DNA of 64,000 nt. It comes from Moraxella sp. Lineage in GTDB: Bacteria > Pseudomonadota > Gammaproteobacteria > Pseudomonadales > Moraxellaceae. How positions within the stretch are numbered: the first letter of the stretch is position 1; the number at the start of each line of letters is the position of its first letter. The stretch is taken from positions 62,001-126,000 of the forward strand of contig JAUMYZ010000005.1 in NCBI GenBank assembly GCA_030528385.1, in the 5' to 3' direction. A model generated the notes under the pieces. It was not told the DNA's origin and ran no database searches. It was given only the letters and a program-made list of their open reading frames with translations. Positions 28,966-37,651 of the stretch are shown piece by piece. The position numbers and the translations under genes are program-made.

Positions 28966-30165
28966 ATGACAGTTGCCAAATTACAAGACATCAACCTAAA
29001 AAACAAGACCGTCCTAATCCGCGAAGACCTAAATGTGCCCATCAAAGACGGTGTGATTGGTAGTGATGTGCGTCTGCAGGCGGCGCTGCCCACCATCAAA
29101 TACGCGCTGGATGCGGGCGCTGGGGTGATTGTCTGTTCGCATTTGGGCAGACCCACCGAAGGGGTGTTTGAAAGCAAGTATTCTCTGGCGCCGATTGCGA
29201 CTTATTTGGCGGACAAATTGGACGTGCCAGTTGGGTTTAGTCGCGATTATTTGACCGATGGGGTGTCTGTCGGCGCAGGCGAGCTTGTGCTCTTAGAAAA
29301 TGTGCGCTTTAATGTCGGCGAAAAGAAAAATTCAGCAGAGTTGTCGGCGCAGTATGCCAATTTGTGCGATGTCTTTGTGATGGACGCTTTTGGCACGGCG
29401 CACCGCGCGCAGGCTTCTACCGAAGGGGTGATTCGCGCCTGTATAAGCGCAGGCAAGCCCGTGTGCTCGGGCAATCTTTTGACCGATGAACTAAACGCCT
29501 TATCAAGAGCGCTGGACAATCCTGAACAACCTGTATTGGCGATTGTTGGTGGCTCCAAGGTTTCAACCAAACTGGACGTGCTAAACAGTCTAGCCGCGCT
29601 TTGCGACAGCATTTTGGTCGGTGGGGGCATTGCCAACACCTTTTTGGTGGCGACGGGGGTCAATGTTGGCGCGTCCTTGTACGAAGCCGATTTGGTGGCA
29701 ACCGCCAAAGCCATCATGCAAAAAACACACATTTTATTGCCCAAGTTTGTGGTGGTGGCGAGCAAATCGCAGATTGACTTTGACGACTTTTTGGGCTCGC
29801 TTGCCAAGGCAGACGCCGTCGTCAAGTCGGTGGACGACATCGCTGACGATGAGATGATTTTGGACATCGCCCCACAGAGCGCCACAGAGCTTGCCAAGCA
29901 TATTTTGACCGCCAAAACCATCTTATTTAATGGGCCTGTGGGCGTGTTTGAAGTGGACAGCTTTGGGCAGGGCACCCAAATCATCGCCCAAGCGGTCGCC
30001 GACAGCGCAGGTTTTAGTATCGCAGGCGGTGGCGACACCCTAGCCGCCATTGATAAATATGGGGTGGCAGATAAGGTGGATTATCTGTCCACGGGCGGCG
30101 GGGCGTTTTTGGAGTTTGTAGAAGGCAAGGCACTGCCCGCCATCGCAGCTCTACAAAGCGCCTAA
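28966..30165 (+). CDS. pgk: phosphoglycerate kinase
   Basis: Glycolytic kinase interconverting 1,3-bisphosphoglycerate and ATP. The 399-residue protein has the N-terminal [38 protein letters not shown] and [14 protein letters not shown] motifs, plus [10 protein letters not shown] and the nucleotide-domain [15 protein letters not shown] and [13 protein letters not shown]. The start at 28966 ([13 protein letters not shown]) has TAAGGAAA upstream. The frame extends into thiE but no earlier start fits. Confidence 0.97.
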   Translation: MTVAKLQDINLKNKTVLIREDLNVPIKDGVIGSDVRLQAALPTIKYALDAGAGVIVCSHLGRPTEGVFESKYSLAPIATYLADKLDVPVGFSRDYLTDGVSVGAGELVLLENVRFNVGEKKNSAELSAQYANLCDVFVMDAFGTAHRAQASTEGVIRACISAGKPVCSGNLLTDELNALSRALDNPEQPVLAIVGGSKVSTKLDVLNSLAALCDSILVGGGIANTFLVATGVNVGASLYEADLVATAKAIMQKTHILLPKFVVVASKSQIDFDDFLGSLAKADAVVKSVDDIADDEMILDIAPQSATELAKHILTAKTILFNGPVGVFEVDSFGQGTQIIAQAVADSAGFSIAGGGDTLAAIDKYGVADKVDYLSTGGGAFLEFVEGKALPAIAALQSA

Positions 30166-30294
30166 GCACGCTGTCCCAAGCCATGGCGACCAAGCGTATT
30201 TTGTTACTTTTTTGTTATATGTGTGGTTTGGGATAAGTGAATCTGCTAAACTAAAGCGAATGTGTGTATCACAACAGATGATTGGGGATAAAAT

Positions 30295-30606
30295 ATGAAA
30301 GCCAAATTTCTTGTTGCTTTGACTGTCGCGTGTGTTTTGGTGGCATGCAGCAAAAATAACAAAGACGATGTCGCCACTGCCACAGACGCCGCGGTCAAAG
30401 ACGTTGCCAGCGCCACCCAAGTGGTCGCCAGCGAAGCTGAAGCCGCCGCCCAAGACGTTGCCACTGACGCTGCTACTGCGGTCAGCAATGCCGCCACTGC
30501 CACTGCCCAAGCCGTAGACAAAGCCGCCACCAACACTGCCGAAGCGGTCGCTGGTGGTCAAACTCAAACAGCCGAAGAAAAAGTGAGCGAAGACCAAAAA
30601 TATTAA
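30295..30606 (+). CDS. Ala-rich small lipoprotein
   Basis: A 103-residue protein with a lipoprotein signal MKAKFLVALTVACVLVACS (lipobox LVAC). The mature part is built of Ala, Asp, Val and Thr in loose eleven-residue-like repeats (VKDVASATQVV, AQDVATDAATA, AQAVDKAATN), suggesting a long amphipathic helix like Lpp or LEA-type proteins. An independent unit with its own terminator. No family recognised. Confidence 0.75.
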   Translation: MKAKFLVALTVACVLVACSKNNKDDVATATDAAVKDVASATQVVASEAEAAAQDVATDAATAVSNAATATAQAVDKAATNTAEAVAGGQTQTAEEKVSEDQKY

Positions 30607-30620
30607 ATAAAAGTAAATAT

Positions 30621-30647
30621 AACCCCAGTAAAAACTGGGGTTTTTCT
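30621..30647 (+). terminator. terminator after the Ala-rich lipoprotein
   Basis: AACCCCAGT / ACTGGGGTT stem followed by TTTTTCTTT. Confidence 0.85.
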
Positions 30648-31073
30648 TTGGGATATGCGCGACGATAACAATATAATAAAAAAATAAAAAGACAAGCGTT
30701 TCTCTTTTAACAAAAAAAGTATATCAATTCTGTGTTAAATGAATTAGAATACATAGCATAAGATATTGACTTTTGACAATGTTGATAAATGGTTGTCCAT
30801 GATGGTGATATTGGCAAATGATAAAAACGTTCATTTGCCAAATAACACAAAAACAACATTATTGACAAAAATTGTCATTAAAAATCAATCACAAGCAGAA
30901 TGTTGTTGCAGTCAATTACCGATGTATATTCAGACGTTTGTAAATAACTGCTAAAAAAATAAACAACTTTTTGACAAACACTCTGTATATTGATTGATTT
31001 TTATTCAAAGTAATTTGAATAAATAAAAAATAATGGGGTTTTTATCCAGTTTTATAAAAATTTGATAAAAAGT
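30648..31073. other. AT-rich region upstream of the pilin promoter
   Basis: About 425 bases of very AT-rich DNA. A frame at 30766-30954 lacks a ribosome site and uses a TTG start, so I do not call it. The region is the natural place for PilR binding sites and possibly IHF sites serving the sigma-54 promoter just downstream. Confidence 0.4.
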
Positions 31074-31089
31074 TGGCATAGCACCTGCA
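31074..31089 (+). promoter_or_regulatory. sigma-54 (-24/-12) promoter of pilA
   Basis: TGGCAT-agcac-cTGCA has GG at 31075-31076 and GC at 31087-31088, exactly 12 bases apart as RpoN requires. It lies about 120 bases before the pilin start and matches the presence of PilR in the window. Confidence 0.85.
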
Positions 31090-31210
31090 ACGGTGTGGGT
31101 ATAAGCGGAAGACAATCTTAAACAGTCTAAACAGACAGATAAATGAATTCCGACTTAATCAAAGACAAAACAGCAACGGGCGATTGCCCATTTAAACAAA
31201 GGAGTTCGTT

Positions 31211-31714
31211 ATGAACGCTCAAAAAGGTTTTACCCTAATTGAATTGATGATTGTTGTGGCGATTATCGGTATCTTGGCGGCGATTGCAATTCCACAATAC
31301 CAAAACTATATCGCTCGTTCACAAGTAAGCCGTGTGATGAATGAAACTGCTAGTATTAAAACTGCTATTGATGATTGTGTAAACAATGGTCGTTTTGGTA
31401 CTGTTCACTCTAACTTGCCAAACGGCACTGCGGGTGCTGTAAATGATTGTACGCTTGATGCTACTGGTTCTAACTTGGTGACAGGTGCAGTGCAAGGTTC
31501 TGGTACTGCTGCACCAGCAGGTACTGGCTATCCGCAAGCCACCCTTGCTAACACAGGTGTTGCAACTATTGTAGCTACATTTGGTAACTCGGCAGCTTCT
31601 GCTCTACAACCAAGTGGTACAGGTGCAACTCTAACTTGGTCTCGTGATGCCGAGGGTACTTGGACCTGTGCAACAACTGCTGAAATGAAATATCGTCCAA
31701 ACGGATGTCGTTAA
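31211..31714 (+). CDS. pilA: type IV major pilin
   Basis: The structural pilus subunit. The short leader MNAQKG is cut by PilD before [22 protein letters not shown], with Glu5 of the mature protein present. The 167-residue prepilin has four Cys, in DDCVNN, NDCTLD, WTCATT and NGCR; the last pair is the usual D-region disulfide. AAAGGAG precedes the ATG. The protein ends in CR, so it lacks the C-terminal Ser used by TfpO in Pseudomonas and Acinetobacter. Transcription is probably driven by the -24/-12 promoter with PilR. Confidence 0.95.
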   Translation: MNAQKGFTLIELMIVVAIIGILAAIAIPQYQNYIARSQVSRVMNETASIKTAIDDCVNNGRFGTVHSNLPNGTAGAVNDCTLDATGSNLVTGAVQGSGTAAPAGTGYPQATLANTGVATIVATFGNSAASALQPSGTGATLTWSRDAEGTWTCATTAEMKYRPNGCR

Positions 31715-31734
31715 TCCATAAATGGTTGTTTGAT

Positions 31735-31762
31735 AAAAAAGTGGGAATATTTCCCACTTTTC
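31735..31762 (+). terminator. terminator after pilA
   Basis: AAAAGTGGGAA / TTCCCACTTTT with a three-base loop and A/T flanks. Confidence 0.85.
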
Positions 31763-31832
31763 TAATTTTATTGGTACACTATGATAATAATAAAATCATA
31801 TTTTTATAAAAATTAATGTGAAACCCAAATAT

Positions 31833-31848
31833 TGGTATGGTTCTTGAA
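31833..31848 (+). promoter_or_regulatory. degenerate -24/-12-like element before the second pilin
   Basis: TGGTAT-ggttc-TTGAA has the -24 GG and TTG at the right spacing, but the -12 dinucleotide is GA instead of GC, so it is at best a weak RpoN site. Confidence 0.35.
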
Positions 31849-31900
31849 GTGAGTAAAAGTTCTTTTTAAGTATGTAATTAAGTATGTAATAAGGTTAAAT

Positions 31901-32332
31901 ATGCTTCAAAAACAACGGGGTTTTACATTGATAGAGCTGATGATAGTTATATCAATTATTGGCATTATTGCTGCTATTGCTGTACCGCAGTATCAAACTT
32001 ATGTGGCACGTACACAGATTGCTACTGCTCTTGCTGAGATTAACGGAGCGAGAACTAGATATGAATTGATTATGAATGATGGGGCGGAGAGCAATGAATT
32101 TACTGTATCCAATATGTTTTTGGCGGGCGCAAATTCAAATATATGTGTATATGGAGTAAATGCTCCTGATATTAATAATAATTCGCAACCTGCCTTGAGT
32201 TGTGTATTGATCAATGTGAGTGGTGTGATTTTGGGTGAGCAAGTGCAATTGCACAGAAATTCAGACGGTCAATGGTCTTGTGTTACTTCTGTTGGAGTTG
32301 AGCAAAAGTATAAACCTAGAAATTGTAATTAA
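31901..32332 (+). CDS. second type IV pilin
   Basis: A 143-residue prepilin with leader MLQKQRG and mature start [23 protein letters not shown], keeping Glu5. The C-terminal part differs from the first pilin but keeps the WSCVTS...KYKPRNC disulfide frame and has a second Cys pair (NICVYG, LSCVLI). It is in the same orientation as pilA, 186 bp downstream and past a terminator, and is more AT-rich. It could be an alternative major pilin, a minor pilin, or a silent variant store. Confidence 0.9.
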   Translation: MLQKQRGFTLIELMIVISIIGIIAAIAVPQYQTYVARTQIATALAEINGARTRYELIMNDGAESNEFTVSNMFLAGANSNICVYGVNAPDINNNSQPALSCVLINVSGVILGEQVQLHRNSDGQWSCVTSVGVEQKYKPRNCN

Positions 32333-32603
32333 AATGAGCCTTTTGATTTTTACAATCTGTGCTTAATTTATAATTGCTAAAAATATTTATAGAATTGATT
32401 GGTGCATGTGCATGTGCATTTGCACGAATTTTTTCTTACAGGGTTAATAGGTAGATATAATTGTGTTAGTAGATTTGCGTCCTTGGTGATGAGATGGTTA
32501 TAAGGTCGGTGTATTGTTGGCTTTTTAATAGTTTTATATTGATTTTGCAATCAGTTTATTTTGCAATTTTATGGCAAATAGTTGGCGAAACACAAGGCAA
32601 ACC

Positions 32604-32846
32604 ATGACTACCATGAATTTTAATGTCCGCATTGATGAAAATTTAAGAGCCGAAGCCACCCAAATTCTGGCAGGCTACGGGCTTTCACCCACACAAGCTG
32701 TCAAATTGTTTTTTAATCAAGTGGTCGCCACTCATAAAGTGCCGCTGCCATTTGATTTTCAAGCCTATGAACCAAATGCCAGAACGATTACAGCCATGTG
32801 TGAATTAGATGGTGGTGGTAGTTGGCATTGCGGATTTATGAGCTGA
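32604..32846 (+). CDS. RelB/DinJ-family antitoxin
   Basis: An 80-residue protein whose N-terminus reads MNFNVRIDENLRAEATQILAGYGLSPTQAVKLFFNQV, the ribbon-helix-helix DNA-binding form of DinJ/RelB antitoxins, followed by VPLPFDFQAYEPN, the usual toxin-binding lead. The start at 32604 has AAGG eight bases upstream. No YafQ/RelE partner follows; the next frame is a BrnT fragment of another toxin family. It is therefore an orphan antitoxin. Confidence 0.8.
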   Translation: MTTMNFNVRIDENLRAEATQILAGYGLSPTQAVKLFFNQVVATHKVPLPFDFQAYEPNARTITAMCELDGGGSWHCGFMS

Positions 32847-32968
32847 TAGAATGTTGATGATGGCGGTAAAAGGGGCGATGATGCCCTTTTTTGTTTTTTA
32901 TTACACGCTTTACTATCACCCTTAAAAACTGCTATGATAATTACAAAAATGTAGTTACAGGCTATCAG

Positions 32969-33154
32969 ATGATTTTTGAATGGGATGAAAATAACAACGC
33001 CATCAACCAGCAAAAACATGGTATCAGCTTTGAACTTGCCAGCAGAATATTTACCGACCCTTTTTTAATCACGGCAGAAGATATTTGCAGCGATGAATTG
33101 CGCTGGTTATCTGTTGGAAGCGTGGATGGTGTGGCAGTACTCCCCTTACTTTAG
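32969..33154 (+). pseudogene. truncated BrnT-family toxin
   Basis: MIFEWDENNNAINQQKHGISFELASRIFTDP followed by ELRWLSVGSVDGVAVL matches the first two thirds of BrnT toxins, which are RelE-fold ribonucleases of about 90-100 residues. The frame then runs into PLL and a stop contributed by an IS-type hairpin, giving 61 codons. Just past the hairpin, KTIKIIS in the original sense resembles the lost BrnT segment (IRIISAR), suggesting the element interrupted the gene. BrnA, the usual partner, is absent. Confidence 0.6.
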
Positions 33155-33171
33155 CAGGGGGAGTACATCAC
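33137..33171 (+). mobile_element. IS200/IS605-type end hairpin, copy 1
   Basis: GTACTCCCC / GGGGAGTAC forms a nine-pair stem around TTACTTTAGCAG. About 25 of 30 bases match the hairpin at 48884-48913, which lies directly after a TnpB remnant. No transposase frame is left here. The following 33172-33403 contains short broken stretches, including a reverse-strand reading PTGYYMDAKNDTIGLITVI, but no intact gene. Confidence 0.6.
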
Positions 33172-33403
33172 TAAAACCATCAAAATAATCAGCCCTTAGC
33201 TACAGTTGTGTTTTTTCATGATTTCACTCTGCTTTGATGACTGTAATTAGCCCAATAGTGTCGTTTTTTGCGTCCATGTAGTAACCAGTAGGGGCGGTGA
33301 TGTTGGTTTTGATTTATCAAGTGGCGGACATTATTATGTTTCTTATGATTAACTGTTATAATGCCGCTTTTATCCATCAGTTAGCCAGCCGAGCCAGTTT
33401 TGT

Positions 33404-35239
33404 ATGACCACCAACATAAAACCTGCCTTGTTTGATACATTTTGTGCGCTATTGTGTTTTGCTTACCTTTGGGGAGTGGTGAGCATTCAGCATTATTTGC
33501 CAAGTTATGGTTTGTACATCGGGCTGTTTGTGTCGGCGATACTGTGTGTGGCACTGGCGCTGTTTTTTTTGCTGTGTCGTGTCAAGGTCGTTTCATACAG
33601 CACTTTGTTGTGGTGGGCTCTGGCGCTGCTGGTTGCCATTCAGCCGTGGTTGTTTGAAACGGCTTATGCCGACCGTTTGTTATTTCCCAGTGGTGGCTTG
33701 CTGCTGATGGGGTTTTTGTCGTTGGCGGTGGCTCAGCTAGACGACCGTCAGCGCCAAAGGGCGGCGCACTTTTTTGCGTTGGTGCTGTTTTTTGCGGCGC
33801 TGGCGACCGTTGCCAGTCAGCTGGTGCAGGCGCTGCATGTCAAGCCTTTGATGGGCTCGCTGGTGTTTAGACCCAACGGCAACCGTCTTGTGGGCAATGT
33901 CGCTCAGGTCAACCAAGCGGCATTTGTCGGTTGTATGGGCATGGCGGCGGCGGTCTATTTTGTTCATCATTATCGCGTTAGACACAAAGGCGTCTGGTTG
34001 ATTTTGGCATTGCTGCTGTGCTTTTTGGGCATGGGACTGGGGTTTTCTGCCAGTCGTGCGGGGTTGATTTTGGCGCTGGTGGCGCTTGGCAGTGGCGTGT
34101 TGTATCAGGGCAGCCCAAGGCGGCGACTGTTGCCCAGTGTGCTGTTTGGGTTGTGCGTGATGGTGGGGTATCAGCTGGGCACGGCGCTGATGAATCATCG
34201 TCTTGATGTCAAGACATCGGCAGTGGGGCGCATGGTTGGCGAAAACAGCTTGCATTTACGCACATCGCTGCTAGAGCAAGCCAGCATGGCTTTTTTTCAA
34301 AATCCCATTTTGGGCAACGGCTTTGACACCATGAACCACTTTGGCTTACAACACGCCGAAGAAATTCACTGGTTCACGTCTGCCAACCATACACACAACC
34401 TTATCGCTCAGATGATGGCAGAATTTGGCGTGGTGGGGTTGGTGCTGCTGCTGCTGTTTGCATGGCTGATACTCAAAAACTTGCGTCTAAGTTTGCCGCA
34501 CCATTTGGCGCTTGCTTATGGCGTGCTTGGCATCATTGCTTTGTATTCGCTTAGTGAATATCCGCTATGGTATCTAAAGTACCTGATGGTGGCGGTGTTT
34601 TTTGTGGCGCTGCTGGATAAAAGTAAGATTGTCTTGCCTATCAATGTCAGTTATCCATCAGCCATGACGGCGGTGGCGCTGTTTGTGGGCAGCGTCTTTT
34701 ATATCGGGCATTATCAGGCATATCGGCAGATGGCGTATCTGGTGCGCAACAGCAAAGTGCCCCAAGACAAAAAAGTTGCCGCTTATCACAACTTGCCCGA
34801 TGTGATTGGTTACAAAAAGTACAAAGAATTGAACTGGTTTTTAATCATGCCCATTGCCAAAGATAAGACCACTTTACAAGCGCAAGCCAAGCTCGGCGAT
34901 AGGGTGCTGACGCAGTTTTTGTCGGCGTCTATGCTGGTTAAGCAAGCACAGATTTTGGCACTGCTGGGCGAGAGTGAACGCGCCGATGGTCTGTATCGGG
35001 CGACGTGTATTTTTGGCTCTTATACCTTTTGTCAGGTGGCGATTGACAATCTGTGCCAAAACAGCGCCGAACAGTGGCACATTTATCGGCCTTATTTGGA
35101 CAGATTGAGCGTATGGCATCAAACGCGTTTTGGTCAGCCTGTGCCCAAACCAAGCCCATCTGTGCAACAAAAAATCGCCAAAAACCCATCACAAAGTCCG
35201 ATTTGTGCTGTACAATCTGCAGCAAGTGGCTTGGAATGA
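33404..35239 (+). CDS. TfpO/PglL-type O-oligosaccharyltransferase (Wzy_C superfamily)
   Basis: A polytopic inner-membrane enzyme of 611 residues with about 11 hydrophobic segments. It carries the PglL hallmarks GNVAQVNQAA near residue 164 and SANHTHNLIAQMMAEFGVVG near 326-345, the latter in the catalytic periplasmic loop, and a C-terminal soluble tail after residue 400. Such ligases move lipid-linked glycans to Ser/Thr of pilin or other exported proteins. Location two genes downstream of the pilins and directly before a glycan-assembly cassette supports a protein O-glycosylation role. O-antigen ligase (WaaL) is the alternative. A T8 tract lies at 33563-33570. Confidence 0.85.
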   Translation: MTTNIKPALFDTFCALLCFAYLWGVVSIQHYLPSYGLYIGLFVSAILCVALALFFLLCRVKVVSYSTLLWWALALLVAIQPWLFETAYADRLLFPSGGLLLMGFLSLAVAQLDDRQRQRAAHFFALVLFFAALATVASQLVQALHVKPLMGSLVFRPNGNRLVGNVAQVNQAAFVGCMGMAAAVYFVHHYRVRHKGVWLILALLLCFLGMGLGFSASRAGLILALVALGSGVLYQGSPRRRLLPSVLFGLCVMVGYQLGTALMNHRLDVKTSAVGRMVGENSLHLRTSLLEQASMAFFQNPILGNGFDTMNHFGLQHAEEIHWFTSANHTHNLIAQMMAEFGVVGLVLLLLFAWLILKNLRLSLPHHLALAYGVLGIIALYSLSEYPLWYLKYLMVAVFFVALLDKSKIVLPINVSYPSAMTAVALFVGSVFYIGHYQAYRQMAYLVRNSKVPQDKKVAAYHNLPDVIGYKKYKELNWFLIMPIAKDKTTLQAQAKLGDRVLTQFLSASMLVKQAQILALLGESERADGLYRATCIFGSYTFCQVAIDNLCQNSAEQWHIYRPYLDRLSVWHQTRFGQPVPKPSPSVQQKIAKNPSQSPICAVQSAASGLE

Positions 35240-36507
35240 TGGATATGTGGCAAAGATTGTGGCATCGTTTGGAAGTGCGTCTGGTGTGTGCGTGGTTGGT
35301 GGTGGTGATATTGCCCGCTGTGTTGGTGTTTTGGCGTTATTGGGCGGCAGGGTTGTTGCCCATCACACAAATCAACAGTCTGCTGCTGAGCGCTTTGGCA
35401 ACGACAGCGTGCGTGCTTTTGCTCAACCAATTCACCAAATTCCCTGGTCAAAAGTCCTTATTGATGGTGTTGCCTGTGCTGTGTTTGGTGGCACTGGTGG
35501 CAGGCTTGGTGCTGCTGATTTTTCGCGTGCCTTATTCGGTGTACTATTTGACCGTCAGTTCGTTGGTGGGGGTGGTGTTTTTCTTTGTGTCACAATATGT
35601 TTTGCGGGTCAGCGACAAACTGGTGATGGCGTATGTGCCGATTGGGCGCTGTTTGGAGCTTGTGCAGATTGATGGTGTCAGCTGGCACCGTTTGGATATA
35701 GATTATCAACCCCAAAAGGGCAGGGTGTTTGATGCGGTGGTGGCGGATTTGAGCGATGACAGACTGCACGGCACTTGGGAGTCCATTTTGACCCAAATCG
35801 TCTTACAGGGCACGCCCGTTTATAATGTGCTGCAGGTCAAAGAATCGCTGACAGGGCGCATTTCTATGGCGCATTTGCACGAAAATACGTTGGGCTCGCT
35901 TTTGCCATCACAAAGTTATGTGGGGGTCAAACGCTTGCTTGACACATTGCTTATCTTGCTGGTGTCGCCTGTGGCGCTGCTTGTGGCGCTGCTTGTGGCG
36001 CTGGGCATTAAGTGGGAGAGTCGCCATACGGGCGGCTCGGTGTTGTTTGTCCAAAAGCGCGTGGGTCAAGGCGGCAAACTCTTTGATATGTACAAATTTC
36101 GCAGCATGATACCCACATCAGAAGCACAAGGCGCAAAGATGGCAAGCGTTGGTGATGTGCGTATCACGCCTTTTGGGCGGTTCATTCGTAAAATGCGCCT
36201 TGATGAGCTGCCCCAGTTTATCAATGTCTTAAAGGGCGAGATGAGTTTGATTGGCCCGCGTCCAGAGCAGAGCGATTTTGTTGCCAAATTTACCCAAGAA
36301 ATTCCCTTTTATGCGTATCGCCATATCGTCAAACCAGGCATTTCAGGTTGGGCACAGGTCATGCATGGTTATGCCAGCGACAGCGATGAAACCAAGATTA
36401 AACTTGAGCACGATTTTTTTTATATCAAAAACTTTTCTTTGTCGCTGGATTTGCTGATTATGATAAAAACAATTTGGACAATGTTGACAGGGTTTGGAGC
36501 AAGATGA
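35236..36507 (+). CDS. undecaprenyl-phosphate sugar-phosphate transferase (initiating)
   Basis: A 423-residue membrane enzyme. Four or five N-terminal helices and a soluble segment precede the polyprenol-phosphate phosphoglycosyltransferase core: KRLLDTLLILLVSPVALL, QKRVGQGGKLFDMYKFRSM, RKMRLDELPQFINVLKGEMS and LIGPRPEQSDFV, ending KPGISGWAQV. It starts the glycan by moving a sugar-1-phosphate to undecaprenyl phosphate. The sugar cannot be read from sequence. The ATG overlaps the stop of the ligase gene (ATGA), so the two are translationally coupled. A T8 tract lies at 36414-36421. Confidence 0.92.
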   Translation: MMDMWQRLWHRLEVRLVCAWLVVVILPAVLVFWRYWAAGLLPITQINSLLLSALATTACVLLLNQFTKFPGQKSLLMVLPVLCLVALVAGLVLLIFRVPYSVYYLTVSSLVGVVFFFVSQYVLRVSDKLVMAYVPIGRCLELVQIDGVSWHRLDIDYQPQKGRVFDAVVADLSDDRLHGTWESILTQIVLQGTPVYNVLQVKESLTGRISMAHLHENTLGSLLPSQSYVGVKRLLDTLLILLVSPVALLVALLVALGIKWESRHTGGSVLFVQKRVGQGGKLFDMYKFRSMIPTSEAQGAKMASVGDVRITPFGRFIRKMRLDELPQFINVLKGEMSLIGPRPEQSDFVAKFTQEIPFYAYRHIVKPGISGWAQVMHGYASDSDETKIKLEHDFFYIKNFSLSLDLLIMIKTIWTMLTGFGAR

Positions 36508-37625
36508 AAAAGCTGCTTTTTATCACAGGAACGCGCGCCGACTTTGGCAAATTAAAGCCGCTGCTTAATTTTGTGGAAGCGTCAACAGCGATGGAGTTGC
36601 ACCTTGTCATCACAGGCATGCACATGATGAAAGCCTATGGCAGCACTTATTTAGAAGTGCTCAAAGAAAACTATCAACACACATATTTGGCGGCCAATCA
36701 GTTTTGTGGGGAGCCGATGAGCTCGGTGTTTGGCAATACGGTGAGTTTGCTGTCGCGCTTGGTGTCGGAGATTGCTCCTGATATGGTGGTGGTGCACGGC
36801 GACCGCTTAGAAGCGTTGGCAGGAGCGAGTGTGGGGGCGCTGGCCAATTGCTTGGTGTGCCATATTGAAGGTGGCGAGCTCTCTGGCACGATAGACGATT
36901 CCATTCGCCATGCGGTGAGCAAGTTGTCGCACATTCATTTGGTTGCCAATGACAATGCCAAAAACCGCCTATTGCAAATGGGCGAAAAAGACGCACAAAT
37001 TTTTGTGATTGGTTCACCCGATTTGGACGTCATGCAGTCTGTCAATTTGCCCAACTTGACTGATGTCAAACGCCACTATGAGATTGGTTTTGATGAATAC
37101 GCTTTGTCTTTGTTTCACCCTGTAACCACCGAAGTGGACAAGATGGCGCAATATGCCAAAAATTATTTTCAGGCGCTGCTACAAAGCGGGCGCAATTATG
37201 TGGTGATTTATCCCAACAACGATACAGGCACCGAAGCGATATTGCACCAGATTGATAAAATAAAAAACAAGCCCAAATTTCGCTGTTTCCCATCGCTGCG
37301 TTTTGAAGCGTTTTTGGTGCTGCTAAAACATGCCCAGTTTATTATTGGCAATTCTAGCGCGGGCATTCGCGAAGCGCCCTTTTATGGTGTGCCAACGGTC
37401 AATGTCGGCACGCGCCAAAACAAGCGCTTATTTGCTGAGAGTATCATTAACAGCACTTATCAAAGCAAACACATTCTTAGCGCCATTTGTCAGGCCTTGT
37501 CTTTGCCCAAGTTGGCACCAAACACCAATTTTGGTCAAGGCAATAGCGTGTTGTTGTTTGAAAAATTTATCAACACAACCGATATTTGGCAAATGAACCT
37601 ACAAAAAAGTTTTGTGGATTTATGA
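36504..37625 (+). CDS. neuC: UDP-GlcNAc 2-epimerase (hydrolysing), NeuC type
   Basis: The first sialic-acid enzyme, converting UDP-GlcNAc to ManNAc plus UDP. The 373-residue GT-B-fold protein has TGTRADFGKLKPLL, VVHGDRLEAL, HIEGGELSGTIDDSIRHA and GNSSAGIREAPFYGVPTVNVGTRQ. It overlaps the previous stop by ATGA. A GDP-GlcNAc 2-epimerase of the legionaminic route (LegG) is related, but the other Leg/Ptm enzymes are missing, so the Neu5Ac route is favoured. Confidence 0.9.
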   Translation: MKKLLFITGTRADFGKLKPLLNFVEASTAMELHLVITGMHMMKAYGSTYLEVLKENYQHTYLAANQFCGEPMSSVFGNTVSLLSRLVSEIAPDMVVVHGDRLEALAGASVGALANCLVCHIEGGELSGTIDDSIRHAVSKLSHIHLVANDNAKNRLLQMGEKDAQIFVIGSPDLDVMQSVNLPNLTDVKRHYEIGFDEYALSLFHPVTTEVDKMAQYAKNYFQALLQSGRNYVVIYPNNDTGTEAILHQIDKIKNKPKFRCFPSLRFEAFLVLLKHAQFIIGNSSAGIREAPFYGVPTVNVGTRQNKRLFAESIINSTYQSKHILSAICQALSLPKLAPNTNFGQGNSVLLFEKFINTTDIWQMNLQKSFVDL

Positions 37626-37651
37626 TGGTCATCACAAAAGGTAAATATCCG

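Noticed and set aside
30766..30954. 62-codon frame upstream of pilA
   Set aside because: TTG start, no ribosome site, composition typical of AT-rich intergenic DNA.
31211..32332. Moraxella bovis-style pilin inversion system
   Set aside because: Both pilins are complete and in the same orientation, and no Piv recombinase or inverted recombination sites are seen nearby.
32400..32430. GTGCAT repeats forming a hairpin after the second pilin
   Set aside because: The stem is short and the T-run weak; it could be a terminator but a simple dinucleotide-like repeat explains it equally well.
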